In this document: positions 51,801 to 61,618 of the stretch, piece after piece | How positions within the stretch are numbered: position 1 is the stretch's first letter | How the letters are laid out: each line of letters opens with the position of its first letter | From: Cohnella luojiensis | Lineage (GTDB): Bacteria > Bacillota > Bacilli > Paenibacillales > Paenibacillaceae | Length of the DNA: 64,000 nucleotides | Reading direction: 5' to 3' | Assembly: GCF_004564235.1 (NCBI RefSeq) | Contig: NZ_SOMN01000021.1 | Span: 23,940 to 87,939 of the forward strand | Position numbers and translations under genes: made by a program | The notes under the pieces: generated by a model | Seen by the model: the letters and a program-made list of their open reading frames with translations, nothing else | Told to the model about the DNA's origin: nothing | Database searches by the model: none

Positions 51801-51895
51801 CGATTCAGAATGTAAAAAATATCGCTATCCATTTCTGAATCGTCTCCGACATAAACCTTTGTCGCCATCCCAAGGACGGCGATAGCCGTTTATGC
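51801..51895. repeat. 95-nt two-hairpin element, copy 2
   Basis: This copy has the arms CGATTCAGAA (51801-51810) and TTCTGAATCG (51833-51842), then a second hairpin closed by CATAAAC/GTTTATG. It has the same length as copy 1 at 31826-31920 and about 92% identity by eye. Its right end touches the stop codon of comM on the opposite strand. Confidence 0.85.
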
Positions 51896-53467
51896 TTATT
51901 CCGCTGCCTGATCCAAACACCGGTAGCTTATCGCCTCGGCCACGTCCTCGGAACGGATGGACTCTCTTCCCGCCAGATCGGCGATGGTCCGGGACATCTT
52001 AAGAATACGGTCATGAGCCCGGAAACTGAGACCGAGCTGTTCGTATACTTGTTGGAGCAACATTTCCGCATCCATGGCAAGTTTTGCGTATTTCTTAAGA
52101 AAAGGTCCTTGCAGCTGGCTATTCCAATGAATGCCATGCTTGGCGTAACGGGATTTCTGCCGGGCAGCCGCGTCCATAACGATTTCCCGTGCTAGAGCCG
52201 AGGACATACCGGCTTCCGATGATGGTTTGACCGTTTGCCTGGGCAGCTCGACCTGCAAGTCCAGCCGATCCGCGAGGGGACCCGACATTCTGGCGCGATA
52301 CCTTGCGATTGCTGTTGGAGTACAAGTACAGGGGCGATCGTTCACGGTGCCGCCATTAAAGCCGCAAGGACAAGGGTTCATGGATGCCGTGAGCATAAAA
52401 CGAGCCGGGAACTTACAAACTCCTCTAGCTCGTCCGATCGTGACTTCCCGATCTTCGAGCGGTTGCCGCAGAGCTTCAAGGCTCGCGCGCGAAAATTCGG
52501 GCATTTCGTCCAAAAAAAGAATGCCGTTATGGGCAAGCGTCACTTCCCCTGGCTTGGGAATCGAGCCGCCGCCTATAAGTCCTGCCGTAGATATCGTATG
52601 GTGAGGAGCCCTAAAGGTGCGTCGCCGAATGAGTCCCGATTGCGAATTGCCAAGCTTGCCGCATACGCTGAAAATTTTCGTGACGGACAGCGCTTCTTCA
52701 TCATCAAGCGGCGGCATCAACGTAGGGAGGCGGCGGCAGAGCATCGTTTTTCCCGTTCCGGGAGGTCCTACGAATAGCAAATTATGCATGCCGCTGGCAG
52801 CGATGAGGAGCGCTCGCTTCCCTTGCTCTTGTCCGATGACATCCGACAAATCGAGCTCGCCCTCATAAGCGCCGTAGCTCAAGTTTGATCGGTTTGCCGC
52901 TCTTAATTTCTTCGTACTGAATCCGGTATTGCGATGCGACTGTTCACCATCCGTCGGGTCATCCACGAAACCATGAATCCACTCGGCAAGCGAAGATATC
53001 CCGAATACCTCGATGCCCGGAATAAGGGAGGCTTCGGCGACTGCGGAATGGGGGACGATGATCCTTCCGATCCCCGCGCTCCGTGCTAATTCCGTCATAG
53101 GTAATACTCCGGGCACGCTCCTGACCGTTCCGTTCAACGACAGCTCGCCTATGAACAACGTATCCTCAAGCAAACTCGCATCGACTTGACCGCTTGCGCA
53201 TAGAATGCCGGCGGCGATCGCGAGATCGAACGCGCTTCCTTCCTTGCGAAGATCCGCCGGCGCTAGATTGATCGTAATCCGATCCATAGGGAACTTCATT
53301 CCGCCGTTTTGAATCGCAGCCCGGACCCTCTCGACGGACTCCCGTACAGCCGAATCGGGCAACCCGACAACGCTAACCTGCGGCAATCCCGAGCAAATAT
53401 TCACTTCAACCTCGATAAACCGGCCTTCCACCCCGAGCACGCTCGCGCTCATGATCTTTACATACAC
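51896..53467 (-). CDS. comM: ComM/YifB-family Mg-chelatase-like AAA+ protein
   Basis: ComM-type helicases drive branch migration during natural transformation. The 523-residue protein has an N-terminal Lon-protease-like ChlI domain (YVKIMSASVLGVEGRFIEVEV ... SAFDLAIAAGIL), an AAA+ domain with Walker A GPPGTGKTM and Walker B GILFLDEMPEF, a Cys-rich insert (NPCPCGF ... CTCTP) and a C-terminal lid. I place the start at a GTG (53467); a GTG at 53479 sits on the GGAGGAGG site. It is the only large minus-strand gene. DprA, its pathway partner, is 3 kb away. Confidence 0.94.
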   Translation of the reverse strand: MYVKIMSASVLGVEGRFIEVEVNICSGLPQVSVVGLPDSAVRESVERVRAAIQNGGMKFPMDRITINLAPADLRKEGSAFDLAIAAGILCASGQVDASLLEDTLFIGELSLNGTVRSVPGVLPMTELARSAGIGRIIVPHSAVAEASLIPGIEVFGISSLAEWIHGFVDDPTDGEQSHRNTGFSTKKLRAANRSNLSYGAYEGELDLSDVIGQEQGKRALLIAASGMHNLLFVGPPGTGKTMLCRRLPTLMPPLDDEEALSVTKIFSVCGKLGNSQSGLIRRRTFRAPHHTISTAGLIGGGSIPKPGEVTLAHNGILFLDEMPEFSRASLEALRQPLEDREVTIGRARGVCKFPARFMLTASMNPCPCGFNGGTVNDRPCTCTPTAIARYRARMSGPLADRLDLQVELPRQTVKPSSEAGMSSALAREIVMDAAARQKSRYAKHGIHWNSQLQGPFLKKYAKLAMDAEMLLQQVYEQLGLSFRAHDRILKMSRTIADLAGRESIRSEDVAEAISYRCLDQAAE

Positions 53468-53545
53468 GAAAAAAAACACCCTCCTCCGTCGTTGTCGTTA
53501 CTGACGGGAAAGGTGCTTCCTCTCCGAACATTCATTATTAAATTT

Positions 53546-53574
53546 AGAATACTGCGAGTTAGGAGGGCTGTCAA
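53546..53574 (-). promoter_or_regulatory. Sigma-A promoter of comM
   Basis: On the minus strand TTGACA (53574-53569) and TATTCT (53551-53546) are exactly 17 bases apart, about 80 bases before the comM start. This suggests basal expression by sigma-A; no ComK box pair was noticed. Confidence 0.75.
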
Positions 53575-53579
53575 TGATT

Positions 53580-53962
53580 CGATATCCGTCCGGATAGAAT
53601 CCAGCGTGATACCCCCTTAACTCCCTATTTTAGACGCAGGAAAGGACGCAATGTTTCGTGGAAAAGCCGGAATAATAACAAGTCAAATAGCAAAAGCTAT
53701 ATATGTTTGCCTTGTTTCCATATCAATATGAGATTAAACCATTGCCAAATTAGACTAATAAATTGATGAAAAAGTGAGGAACCGTTAATCAAATAGTGTT
53801 ACAATGATGAAGGTTTTGTTACATAAATTCGTTTGTGTGACGGCTAGGGGCGATTATCTCATCGCTAACAGAGAGTCACCTGTGACGGTCGCGCAAGGCG
53901 ATATCGCCGTTGCGATCAACCGCACTCGATATTAAAGCGCACAACGGGAGGATGCCAGGGTC
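53580..53962 (+). promoter_or_regulatory. comM-sucC divergent region and structured sucC leader
   Basis: The AT-rich half next to comM is featureless except for its promoter. An extended -10 (TG-T-TACAAT, 53797-53805) lies 158 bases before sucC without a good -35 box. The resulting leader can form several stems: GTGAC/GTCAC pairs around 53838-53874 and a CGCAAGGCGA/TCGCC-TTGCG hairpin near 53890-53915. I do not recognise it as a known riboswitch. Confidence 0.45.
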
Positions 53963-55123
53963 ATGAATATTCATGAGTATCAAGGCAAGGAAGTCTTGAG
54001 GCAATATGGCGTTAACGTGCCGCGCGGCAAAGTGGCGTTTAACGTCGAAGAAGCCGTAAGCGCCGCGAAAGAACTCGGAAGCTCGGTAACCGTCGTCAAA
54101 GCCCAGATCCATGCGGGCGGACGCGGTAAAGCCGGCGGAGTTAAAATCGCCAAGAGCATTGACGACGTCGCTAAATACGCGAAGGAATTGCTCGGCAAAG
54201 TATTGGTCACGCACCAAACGGGTCCGGAAGGCAAAGAAGTCAAACGCCTTCTGATCGAAGAAGGCTGCGACATTAAGAAAGAATACTACATTGGCGTTGT
54301 CGTTGACCGGGGAACCGGACGCGTCGTCATGATGGGCTCCGAAGAAGGCGGCATGGACATCGAAGAAGTCGCCGCTCATTCTCCGGAGAAAATCATCAAA
54401 GTCGTTGTCGATCCTGCGGTAGGGCTGCAAATGTTCCAAGCTCGCCAACTGGCATACGACATCAAGATCCCAGCCGAACAGATCAACAAAGCGGTTAAGT
54501 TCATGCTTGCGTTGTACAAGGCATTCGAAGACAAGGATTGCTCCATCGCGGAGATCAATCCGCTTGTCGTTACGGGTTCCGGCGATGTTATGGCGCTCGA
54601 TGCCAAATTGAACTTCGATTCCAACGCGCTGTTCCGTCATAAAGATATCGTCGAGCTTCGCGACCTGGATGAAGAGGATGCTAAAGAAATTCAAGCTTCC
54701 AAATTCGATCTTTCCTACATCGCCTTGGACGGCAACATCGGCTGCATGGTTAACGGAGCCGGACTAGCTATGGCGACGATGGACATCATTAAATATTTCG
54801 GCGGATCTCCGGCTAACTTCCTAGACGTTGGCGGCGGAGCGACGAAAGAAAAAGTAACCGAAGCGTTCAAGATCATCCTTTCCGACCCTAACGTCAAAGG
54901 GATTTTCGTTAACATCTTCGGCGGCATCATGAAGTGTGATATCATTGCCGAGGGCATCGTGGCCGCGGCTCGCGACTTGGGTCTTGATCGTCCGCTTGTC
55001 GTCCGTCTTGAGGGTACCAACGTAGCATTAGGCAAAGAAATCTTGAACGGATCCGGCCTGAACATCGTGGCTGCGGATTCCATGTCCGACGGCGCGAAGA
55101 AAATCGTGTCGCTCGTGCAATGA
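53963..55123 (+). CDS. sucC: Succinyl-CoA synthetase beta subunit
   Basis: SucC with SucD interconverts succinyl-CoA and succinate with ATP or GTP synthesis in the TCA cycle. The 386-residue protein starts [17 protein letters not shown], has the ATP-grasp domain ([16 protein letters not shown]), EINPLVVT and the [14 protein letters not shown] and [10 protein letters not shown] segments of the CoA-ligase domain. The ATG follows ACGGGAGGATGCCAGGGTC. sucD follows after 31 bases. Confidence 0.97.
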   Translation: MNIHEYQGKEVLRQYGVNVPRGKVAFNVEEAVSAAKELGSSVTVVKAQIHAGGRGKAGGVKIAKSIDDVAKYAKELLGKVLVTHQTGPEGKEVKRLLIEEGCDIKKEYYIGVVVDRGTGRVVMMGSEEGGMDIEEVAAHSPEKIIKVVVDPAVGLQMFQARQLAYDIKIPAEQINKAVKFMLALYKAFEDKDCSIAEINPLVVTGSGDVMALDAKLNFDSNALFRHKDIVELRDLDEEDAKEIQASKFDLSYIALDGNIGCMVNGAGLAMATMDIIKYFGGSPANFLDVGGGATKEKVTEAFKIILSDPNVKGIFVNIFGGIMKCDIIAEGIVAAARDLGLDRPLVVRLEGTNVALGKEILNGSGLNIVAADSMSDGAKKIVSLVQ

Positions 55124-55154
55124 CTAGGGAGAACCTACCGGGGAGTGTATAATC

Positions 55155-56081
55155 ATGAGTATTTTGATCGATAAAAACACCAAGGTGATCACCCAAGGCA
55201 TCACGGGCGCAACGGGAAATTTCCACGCCAAGGGTGCACTGGATTACGGTACGCAAATGGTTGGCGGAGTAACGCCGGGCAAAGGCGGAACGAACGTTGA
55301 TTTTAACTTGGAAAATGGCACGACCGTTTCCTTGCCGGTATTCAATACGGTACGCGAAGCGGTAAAAGCAACGGGCGCAACGGCATCCGTCATCTACGTC
55401 GCTCCTCCGTTCGCAGCCGACGCGATCATGGAAGCGGTGGATGCCGAGCTTGATCTCGTCATCTGTATTACGGAAGGTATTCCGGTACTCGACATGGTTA
55501 AGGTCATGCGCTTCATGGAAGGCAAGAAAACCCGCTTGATCGGACCGAACTGCCCTGGCGTCATTACGCCGGGAGAGATCAAAATCGGTATCATGCCTGG
55601 TTATATTCACAAAAAAGGCCATGTAGGCGTCGTTTCCCGTTCCGGAACTTTGACGTACGAAGCGGTTCACCAGCTGACTTCGAGCGGCATCGGCCAATCT
55701 TCGGCGGTAGGTATCGGCGGAGATCCGGTTAAAGGATCCGAGTTCATCGATATTCTCAAGCTGTTCAACGAAGATCCGGATACGTACGCCGTCATCATGA
55801 TCGGCGAAATCGGCGGTACGGCGGAAGAAGAAGCGGCTGAATGGGTGAAGGCCAACATGACGAAACCTGTCGTCGGCTTCATCGGCGGCGCAACGGCTCC
55901 TGCAGGCAAGCGTATGGGACATGCCGGCGCGATTATTTCCGGCGGCAAAGGTACGGCTGCAGAGAAAATTTCGGTGCTCGAAGCATGCGGCATTCGCGTC
56001 GCTCCGACGCCTTCCGACATGGGCGCGACTCTTGTCGCCGTTCTTGAAGAAAAAGGCCTGTTGGAAAAATGCAAAGGTTAA
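55155..56081 (+). CDS. sucD: Succinyl-CoA synthetase alpha subunit
   Basis: The 308-residue subunit binds CoA and carries the phosphorylated histidine, here in [36 protein letters not shown] is the CoA-binding motif and [12 protein letters not shown] is conserved. It forms a heterotetramer with SucC. A terminator separates it from dprA. Confidence 0.97.
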   Translation: MSILIDKNTKVITQGITGATGNFHAKGALDYGTQMVGGVTPGKGGTNVDFNLENGTTVSLPVFNTVREAVKATGATASVIYVAPPFAADAIMEAVDAELDLVICITEGIPVLDMVKVMRFMEGKKTRLIGPNCPGVITPGEIKIGIMPGYIHKKGHVGVVSRSGTLTYEAVHQLTSSGIGQSSAVGIGGDPVKGSEFIDILKLFNEDPDTYAVIMIGEIGGTAEEEAAEWVKANMTKPVVGFIGGATAPAGKRMGHAGAIISGGKGTAAEKISVLEACGIRVAPTPSDMGATLVAVLEEKGLLEKCKG

Positions 56082-56148
56082 TGGTAAAGTAATCGCATAG
56101 AGACATTCGTCGGATGGATAGTCATCCGCGCGAAACGGCAAGGCAAGC

Positions 56149-56189
56149 AGCCTTCTGCCCCCTCGATCGAGGGAGTGGGAGGCTTTTTT
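56149..56189 (+). terminator. Rho-independent terminator after sucD
   Basis: AGCCT (56149-56153) pairs with AGGCT (56180-56184), with an inner CCTCGATCGAGG self-complementary stem, followed by TTTTT. Confidence 0.82.
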
Positions 56190-56247
56190 GCGTTTAATTT
56201 CGTTTTCGTCCGATGAAAACAATAATCGTAGAGGAAGAAGGTTCATT

Positions 56248-57441
56248 ATGTTCGATGAGAGTTCAAACGAGAAAAATCGTTCCGTTAGAGCCGTTTCCAA
56301 ATCGGAAGCAAGAATAACGGGTATATCAAGAGAGACGCTAATCGGGTTGCATGAGACGGAAGGCGTAGGCAGAATTTCGATTGCCGCCATTTTGTTATCC
56401 GGAGCGTTGAAAGGAAAAGGCTCGCTGCGCCATTCGTCCGATTTTCTAGCCGGGGATTGGAGAGATATGGGGCTAAGTCCAAGACAAGCGGCAGCCGTCG
56501 TCGCCAATCTGAGCGCGGAAGCCACGGAAGCTAGATATCGGCGGCATGAATCCAGGGACATGCAGGTCGTAACGTACTTGGATGAGAATTATCCTAAATT
56601 GCTGAGGAAGATTTCCGATCCCCCGTGGGTACTCTACTACAAAGGGAATTGGGAACTTGTCCATTATCCCGCGATTGCGATCGTAGGGACTAGATTGGCG
56701 ACCGGGTACGGGCGCAAGATGTCGGAGGACATTGCGGCGGGCTGTGCGAAGCGCATGACGGTCGTTAGCGGTCTCGCCAGGGGGATTGACGCCGCGGCTC
56801 ACGCGGGAGCCTTACGAGCCGCTTGCGGGACGATCGCGGTGCTTGCCGGAGGCGTTGATTATTGTTATCCTCCCGAGAACAAGGCCCTATATCGAGATCT
56901 CTCTATTCATGGTCTTATCCTATCCGAGAGTCCTCCGGACACGATTCTACGTCCCGGGTTGTTTCCGTTGCGCAATCGAATCATCGCGGGCCTGTCTTAC
57001 GGGGTAATCGTAGTAGAAGCCGCCCAGAGAAGCGGTGCGTTGATAACGGCCGATTTGGCGTTAGGCTATGATCGCGACATCTTCGTCGTACCGGGCCAAG
57101 TGACTTCGCCGCGCAGCAAAGGGGCGCTCGAATATTTCAGGAAGGGGGCAAACCCGGTGCTGGACGAGACGGATATATTCCAGGCGTATTCCCACAGGCT
57201 GCCCCTTCAAGCGATGCCCCGAACCGTTGAAACCGATTCACCCGACGCACATCCGATGCCTGTCGATCTTACTCCCGACGAGAATCGGATTTACGACATT
57301 TTACTCGATCAGCCTTGTTCCATAGACGAACTTACGATACAATCCGGGATGACGTTTGGACATTTACACTCGGTTCTGCTATCTTTACTAATAAAAAGAC
57401 GGATTCATCAACAACCCGGTTCTGTATATAATGTCCTTTAA
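56248..57441 (+). CDS. dprA: DNA-processing protein DprA
   Basis: DprA loads RecA on incoming single-stranded DNA in transformation. The 397-residue protein has an N-terminal helical region, the extended Rossmann fold with AIVGTRLATGYGRKM, VVSGLARGIDAAAHAGAL, LAGGVDYCYPPENKALY, LFPLRNRIIAGLS and VPGQVTSPRSKG, and a C-terminal winged-helix DML1-like domain from about residue 335. The ATG at 56248 follows GAGGAAGAAGGTTCATT. The N-terminal 30 residues are charged and variable. Confidence 0.95.
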   Translation: MFDESSNEKNRSVRAVSKSEARITGISRETLIGLHETEGVGRISIAAILLSGALKGKGSLRHSSDFLAGDWRDMGLSPRQAAAVVANLSAEATEARYRRHESRDMQVVTYLDENYPKLLRKISDPPWVLYYKGNWELVHYPAIAIVGTRLATGYGRKMSEDIAAGCAKRMTVVSGLARGIDAAAHAGALRAACGTIAVLAGGVDYCYPPENKALYRDLSIHGLILSESPPDTILRPGLFPLRNRIIAGLSYGVIVVEAAQRSGALITADLALGYDRDIFVVPGQVTSPRSKGALEYFRKGANPVLDETDIFQAYSHRLPLQAMPRTVETDSPDAHPMPVDLTPDENRIYDILLDQPCSIDELTIQSGMTFGHLHSVLLSLLIKRRIHQQPGSVYNVL

Positions 57442-57493
57442 TGAAAACATAAGCACATAGACAGTAGGACTTGTCGACCGTAGGAGAGGAGGA

Positions 57494-59596
57494 ATGGACG
57501 TGGCGGATTCACTCGTAATCGTAGAGTCGCCGGCTAAAGCCAAGACGATCGGAAAGTATTTGGGAAGCAAATTTATCGTCAAAGCGTCCATGGGGCACAT
57601 TCGCGATTTACCCAAGAGCCAGATCGGGGTAGAGGTGGATAACGATTTTCAGCCTAAATACATTACGATTCGCGGCAAGGGAAGCGTTCTAAAGGAACTT
57701 CGGGACGCCAGTAAAAAAGTAAAAAAAGTGTATCTGGCGGCTGACCCCGACAGAGAGGGCGAAGCGATCGCGTGGCATTTGGCGCATTATCTGGAAATAG
57801 ACGAGAAGGACGCATGCCGCGTCGTATTTAATGAAATCACAAAGCAAGCGGTCAAGGATGCCTTCAAGAATCCTCGTCCGATCGATATGGATTTGGTCAA
57901 TGCCCAGCAAGCGAGGAGGGTGCTCGACCGACTCGTGGGCTACAAGATCAGCCCGTTATTATGGAAGAAAGTCAAGAAGGGCTTAAGCGCGGGCCGAGTG
58001 CAGTCGGTTGCCGTTAAGCTGATCTATGACCGCGAGAACGAGATCAATGCGTTTATTCCGGAAGAATATTGGAGCATAACCGCACATCTACTGAAGGGGA
58101 CCGCGGCTTTCGAGGCGAAGTTCCATTCCCTGAACGGGGAGAAGAAGGAGCTTACAAGCGAGTCCGACGTGAAAGAAGTGCTGGCTCAGATGGGAAGCTC
58201 CGACTTCGCTGTCGGAGAAGTGAAAGAGAAAGAACGGCTGCGCAATCCGTCTCCTCCGTTTATTACGAGCTCTCTTCAGCAGGAAGCGGCGCGCAAGCTT
58301 AATTTCCGCGCGTCCAAGACGATGCAGATTGCCCAGCAACTCTATGAAGGCGTGGATTTGGGCAAAGAAGGTACGGTCGGTTTGATTACGTACATGCGTA
58401 CGGATTCCACTCGTATTTCTCCAATCGCACAAGAGGAAGCCAAAGAATATATTGAAGGAAAATACGGAAGCAAATTTTATCCCGAAACGCCTCGCGTCTA
58501 CACGAAGAAGAACGCCGGCGCCCAAGACGCCCATGAAGCGATCCGCCCGACTTCCGTACTTCGCGATCCCGAATCCATTAAAGCTTTTACTTCTAAAGAC
58601 CAGCTGCGCTTGTATAAGCTAATCTGGGAACGGTTTGTTGCCAGCCAGATGTCTTCAGCGATTCTAGATACGATGACCGTAGATTTGGGCAACGGACCGG
58701 TCGTATTCCGCGCGAACGGCTCCAAGTTGAAATTCGCCGGCTTTATGAAGGTGTACGTCGAAGGCAATGACGACGGGACAACCGACGAGGATCGTTTGCT
58801 GCCGGCGTTGACCCCGGGCGATAAGGTTCAATCGAAGGATATCGAGCCGAAGCAGCATTTCACCCAGCCGCCTCCGCGTTTTACGGAAGCTAGACTGGTT
58901 AGAACGCTAGAGGAGCTTGGTATAGGGCGTCCGAGTACCTATGCTCCTACGCTTGAGACGATTCAGAAAAGAAACTACGTCGCCATGGAAGAAAAGAAAT
59001 TCATTCCAACCGAATTGGGCGAGCTCGTGATCCAGCTCATGGAGGAATTTTTCCCGGAGATCTTAGATGCGGAGTTTACCGCCAACATGGAAGGCGACCT
59101 GGACCATGTCGAGGAAGGAACTCAGGATTGGGTCAGCGTCATCGGGGATTTCTACAAATCGTTCGAAGTGAGATTGAATTACGCCGAAGACGAAATGAAG
59201 GAAATCGAAATCAAGGATGAACCGTCCGACGAAGTTTGCGATAAATGCGGAAGCCAGATGGTTTACAAGATGGGCCGATTTGGCAAGTTCCTGGCATGCT
59301 CCGGCTTCCCGAATTGCCGGAATACGAAACCGATCATTAAAGATACTGGCGTTCACTGCCCGAAATGCGCGGAAGGGCAGATCGTCGAGCGTCGCAGCAA
59401 GAAGGGGCGCCTGTTCTACGGTTGCAACTTATACCCCGGCTGCGATTACGTATCCTGGGATAAGCCGGTCGCGAAGCCTTGTCCTAGCTGTGGCGGGATG
59501 ATGGTGGAGAAGCGCGTCAAGGGTGAAATTCAATATCATTGCACGGTCTGCACCCACTCGGAGAACGTCGAGGAAGCGGAAGAGGCCGCAGAATAA
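57494..59596 (+). CDS. topA: DNA topoisomerase I
   Basis: TopA relaxes negative supercoils. The 700-residue type IA enzyme begins with the Toprim domain ([18 protein letters not shown]), has [15 protein letters not shown], the active tyrosine in [14 protein letters not shown] and [14 protein letters not shown]. The C-terminus holds three zinc-ribbon modules ([24 protein letters not shown] with paired CxxC ends). Start ATG 57494 is spaced 7 bases from GGAG; the GTG at 57500 is an alternative. Confidence 0.97.
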   Translation: MDVADSLVIVESPAKAKTIGKYLGSKFIVKASMGHIRDLPKSQIGVEVDNDFQPKYITIRGKGSVLKELRDASKKVKKVYLAADPDREGEAIAWHLAHYLEIDEKDACRVVFNEITKQAVKDAFKNPRPIDMDLVNAQQARRVLDRLVGYKISPLLWKKVKKGLSAGRVQSVAVKLIYDRENEINAFIPEEYWSITAHLLKGTAAFEAKFHSLNGEKKELTSESDVKEVLAQMGSSDFAVGEVKEKERLRNPSPPFITSSLQQEAARKLNFRASKTMQIAQQLYEGVDLGKEGTVGLITYMRTDSTRISPIAQEEAKEYIEGKYGSKFYPETPRVYTKKNAGAQDAHEAIRPTSVLRDPESIKAFTSKDQLRLYKLIWERFVASQMSSAILDTMTVDLGNGPVVFRANGSKLKFAGFMKVYVEGNDDGTTDEDRLLPALTPGDKVQSKDIEPKQHFTQPPPRFTEARLVRTLEELGIGRPSTYAPTLETIQKRNYVAMEEKKFIPTELGELVIQLMEEFFPEILDAEFTANMEGDLDHVEEGTQDWVSVIGDFYKSFEVRLNYAEDEMKEIEIKDEPSDEVCDKCGSQMVYKMGRFGKFLACSGFPNCRNTKPIIKDTGVHCPKCAEGQIVERRSKKGRLFYGCNLYPGCDYVSWDKPVAKPCPSCGGMMVEKRVKGEIQYHCTVCTHSENVEEAEEAAE

Positions 59597-59626
59597 AAGG
59601 CAGGCAAGCTTAGGAGGTTAATCGTT

Positions 59627-60958
59627 TTGAATGAAGTCCAATCCGTGACGGTGATCGGCGCAGGTCTGGCCGGCAGCGAAGCTGCTTGGCAGATTGCCAG
59701 GCAGGGCGTTCCCGTCACTTTGTACGAGATGCGCCCGGTTAAGAAAACTCCAGCCCATCACACGGGCGAGTTTGCGGAGCTGGTGTGCAGCAACAGCCTA
59801 AGAGCGAACGGCCTGGCCAATGCGGTCGGGGTATTGAAGGAAGAGATGAGGAGATTGGATTCCCTTATCCTGTCCTGCGCGGATCAGCACGCCGTACCTG
59901 CCGGAGGGGCGCTTGCGGTAGATCGCGACGGTTTCTCCGCCGAGGTTACGAAGCGGCTTCGCGAGCATCCTCTCATTACCGTAGTGAACGAAGAGGTCTC
60001 GGAAATCCCGCAGAACGGCATCGTCGTCATCGCGACAGGTCCGTTGACGTCTCCAGAGTTAGCCGACAGCATCAAGCAGCTGATGGGGGAAGAGTATTTC
60101 TACTTCTTCGATGCGGCGGCTCCTATCGTCGAGAAAGATTCTATTGATTTAGACAAGGTATTCCTGGCTTCCCGCTATGATAAAGGCGAAGCAGCGTACT
60201 TGAATTGCCCGATGACGGAAGAGCAATTCGACGTCTTCTACGAGGCTTTGACGACGGCGGAGACGGCGGAGGTTAAAGATTTCGAGAAGGATATGTACTT
60301 CGAGGGCTGCATGCCGATCGAAGTAATGGCTAAGCGCGGCAAGCAAACGGTATTGTTCGGCCCGATGAAGCCGGTCGGCTTGATCGATCCGCGTACCGGA
60401 GCGAAATCGCACGCGGTCATTCAGCTCCGTCAGGATAATGCGGCGGGGACGTTATATAATCTTGTCGGCTTTCAGACTCATCTCAAGTGGGGAGAACAAA
60501 AACGGGTATTTTCCTTGATTCCAGGACTGGAGAATGCCGAGTTTGTCCGTTATGGCGTCATGCACCGCAATACTTTCATCAATTCGCCTAAGTTGCTGCA
60601 CCCTACGTATCAATTCCGAGGGAGAGAGACTCTTTTCTTCGCAGGCCAGATGACCGGCGTGGAAGGATATGTGGAGTCGGCGGCTTCCGGGCTGATCTCG
60701 GGGTTAAACGCGGGTCGGATGGCAAGGGGACTCGAGCTTCTGGCGCTTCCCGCCCATACGACTCTCGGAAGCATGGCGAATTATATCACGACGGCCGACT
60801 TCAAGCATTTTCAGCCGATGAACGCGAATTTCGGATTATTTCCGCCATTGGGACACCGCGTGAGAAGCAAGAAAGAGAAGAACGACGCCATTGCGGCGCG
60901 GGCTTTGGAGAGTATTGACTCGCTTAGCTTGGAAATCAAGCAAAGTTCCGTTTTGTAA
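59627..60958 (+). CDS. trmFO: tRNA U54 methyltransferase TrmFO
   Basis: TrmFO (formerly Gid) methylates U54 of tRNA to ribothymidine using folate and FAD. The 443-residue protein has the N-terminal FAD motif [16 protein letters not shown] and the [12 protein letters not shown] signature; [10 protein letters not shown] and ANFGLFPPL are also characteristic. It starts at TTG 59627 after AGGAGGTTAATCGTT. In B. subtilis it is followed by xerC (codV); here a terminator and hslV follow directly. Confidence 0.96.
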   Translation: MNEVQSVTVIGAGLAGSEAAWQIARQGVPVTLYEMRPVKKTPAHHTGEFAELVCSNSLRANGLANAVGVLKEEMRRLDSLILSCADQHAVPAGGALAVDRDGFSAEVTKRLREHPLITVVNEEVSEIPQNGIVVIATGPLTSPELADSIKQLMGEEYFYFFDAAAPIVEKDSIDLDKVFLASRYDKGEAAYLNCPMTEEQFDVFYEALTTAETAEVKDFEKDMYFEGCMPIEVMAKRGKQTVLFGPMKPVGLIDPRTGAKSHAVIQLRQDNAAGTLYNLVGFQTHLKWGEQKRVFSLIPGLENAEFVRYGVMHRNTFINSPKLLHPTYQFRGRETLFFAGQMTGVEGYVESAASGLISGLNAGRMARGLELLALPAHTTLGSMANYITTADFKHFQPMNANFGLFPPLGHRVRSKKEKNDAIAARALESIDSLSLEIKQSSVL

Positions 60959-60964
60959 CCTATT

Positions 60965-61002
60965 AAGCAGCGGCCGCGTATATCTCATAAGCCGCTGCTT
61001 TT
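60965..61002 (+). terminator. Rho-independent terminator after trmFO
   Basis: AAGCAGCGGC (60965-60974) pairs perfectly with GCCGCTGCTT (60991-61000), followed by TT. The T-run is short but the stem is strong. hslV starts 39 bases later, so the proteolysis genes may rely partly on read-through. Confidence 0.75.
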
Positions 61003-61040
61003 GCGGCTTTAATAACAAGATTGAACGGGAGGATCAGCCC

Positions 61041-61586
61041 ATGGATATGAGCTTTCACGCAACGACGATTTGCGCCGTCCGCCATAATGGAAAAGGTGCC
61101 ATCGCGGGCGACGGACAGGTAACCTTCGGAAATAGCATGGTCATGAAGAACACCGCCAAAAAGGTGCGCAGGCTTTATCGCAATCAGGTCGTCGCGGGCT
61201 TCGCGGGCTCGGTCGCGGATGCGATTACGTTATTCGAGAAGTTCGAAGGCAAGCTGGAGGAGCATCATGGAAACCTGCAGCGGGCAGCGGTAGAGTTAGC
61301 CAAGGATTGGCGATCTGATCGCGTTCTTCGCCGGTTGGAAGCGATGATGATCGTCGTAGACGCTACGGGCATGCTGCTTCTTTCCGGTAACGGGGAAGTT
61401 ATTGAGCCGGACGACGGCATATTGGCGATCGGATCCGGCGGAAGCTTCGCTTTAGCCGCGGCAAGAGCGCTAAAACGCTTTGCGCCGGACATGGAAGCGA
61501 AAGAGATTGCAAGGGCGGCTCTGGAGACGGCAGCCGAGATCTGCGTATTTACGAACAATAACTTGGTCGTCGAGGAAATAGGATGA
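61041..61586 (+). CDS. hslV: HslV/ClpQ (CodW) peptidase subunit
   Basis: HslV is the proteasome-like peptidase that works with HslU. The 181-residue protein has the core [37 protein letters not shown] and [14 protein letters not shown]. It carries extra residues (MDMSFHA) before the Thr-Thr that starts E. coli HslV, as B. subtilis CodW does with its N-terminal Ser. The ATG at 61041 is 8 bases after GGGAGG; a start at the second ATG (61047) would leave Ser after Met removal. It overlaps the upstream open part of hslU by 4 bases. Confidence 0.95.
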   Translation: MDMSFHATTICAVRHNGKGAIAGDGQVTFGNSMVMKNTAKKVRRLYRNQVVAGFAGSVADAITLFEKFEGKLEEHHGNLQRAAVELAKDWRSDRVLRRLEAMMIVVDATGMLLLSGNGEVIEPDDGILAIGSGGSFALAAARALKRFAPDMEAKEIARAALETAAEICVFTNNNLVVEEIG

Positions 61587-61618
61587 TTAAATTCGATAAG
61601 GACAAGGGAGAGGTTCTG

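Noticed and set aside
54942..56561. 539-codon open frame on the minus strand across sucC-sucD-dprA
   Set aside because: It runs antisense through highly conserved sucC and sucD and a terminator, and its translation is unlike any protein I know; it is a codon-bias shadow.
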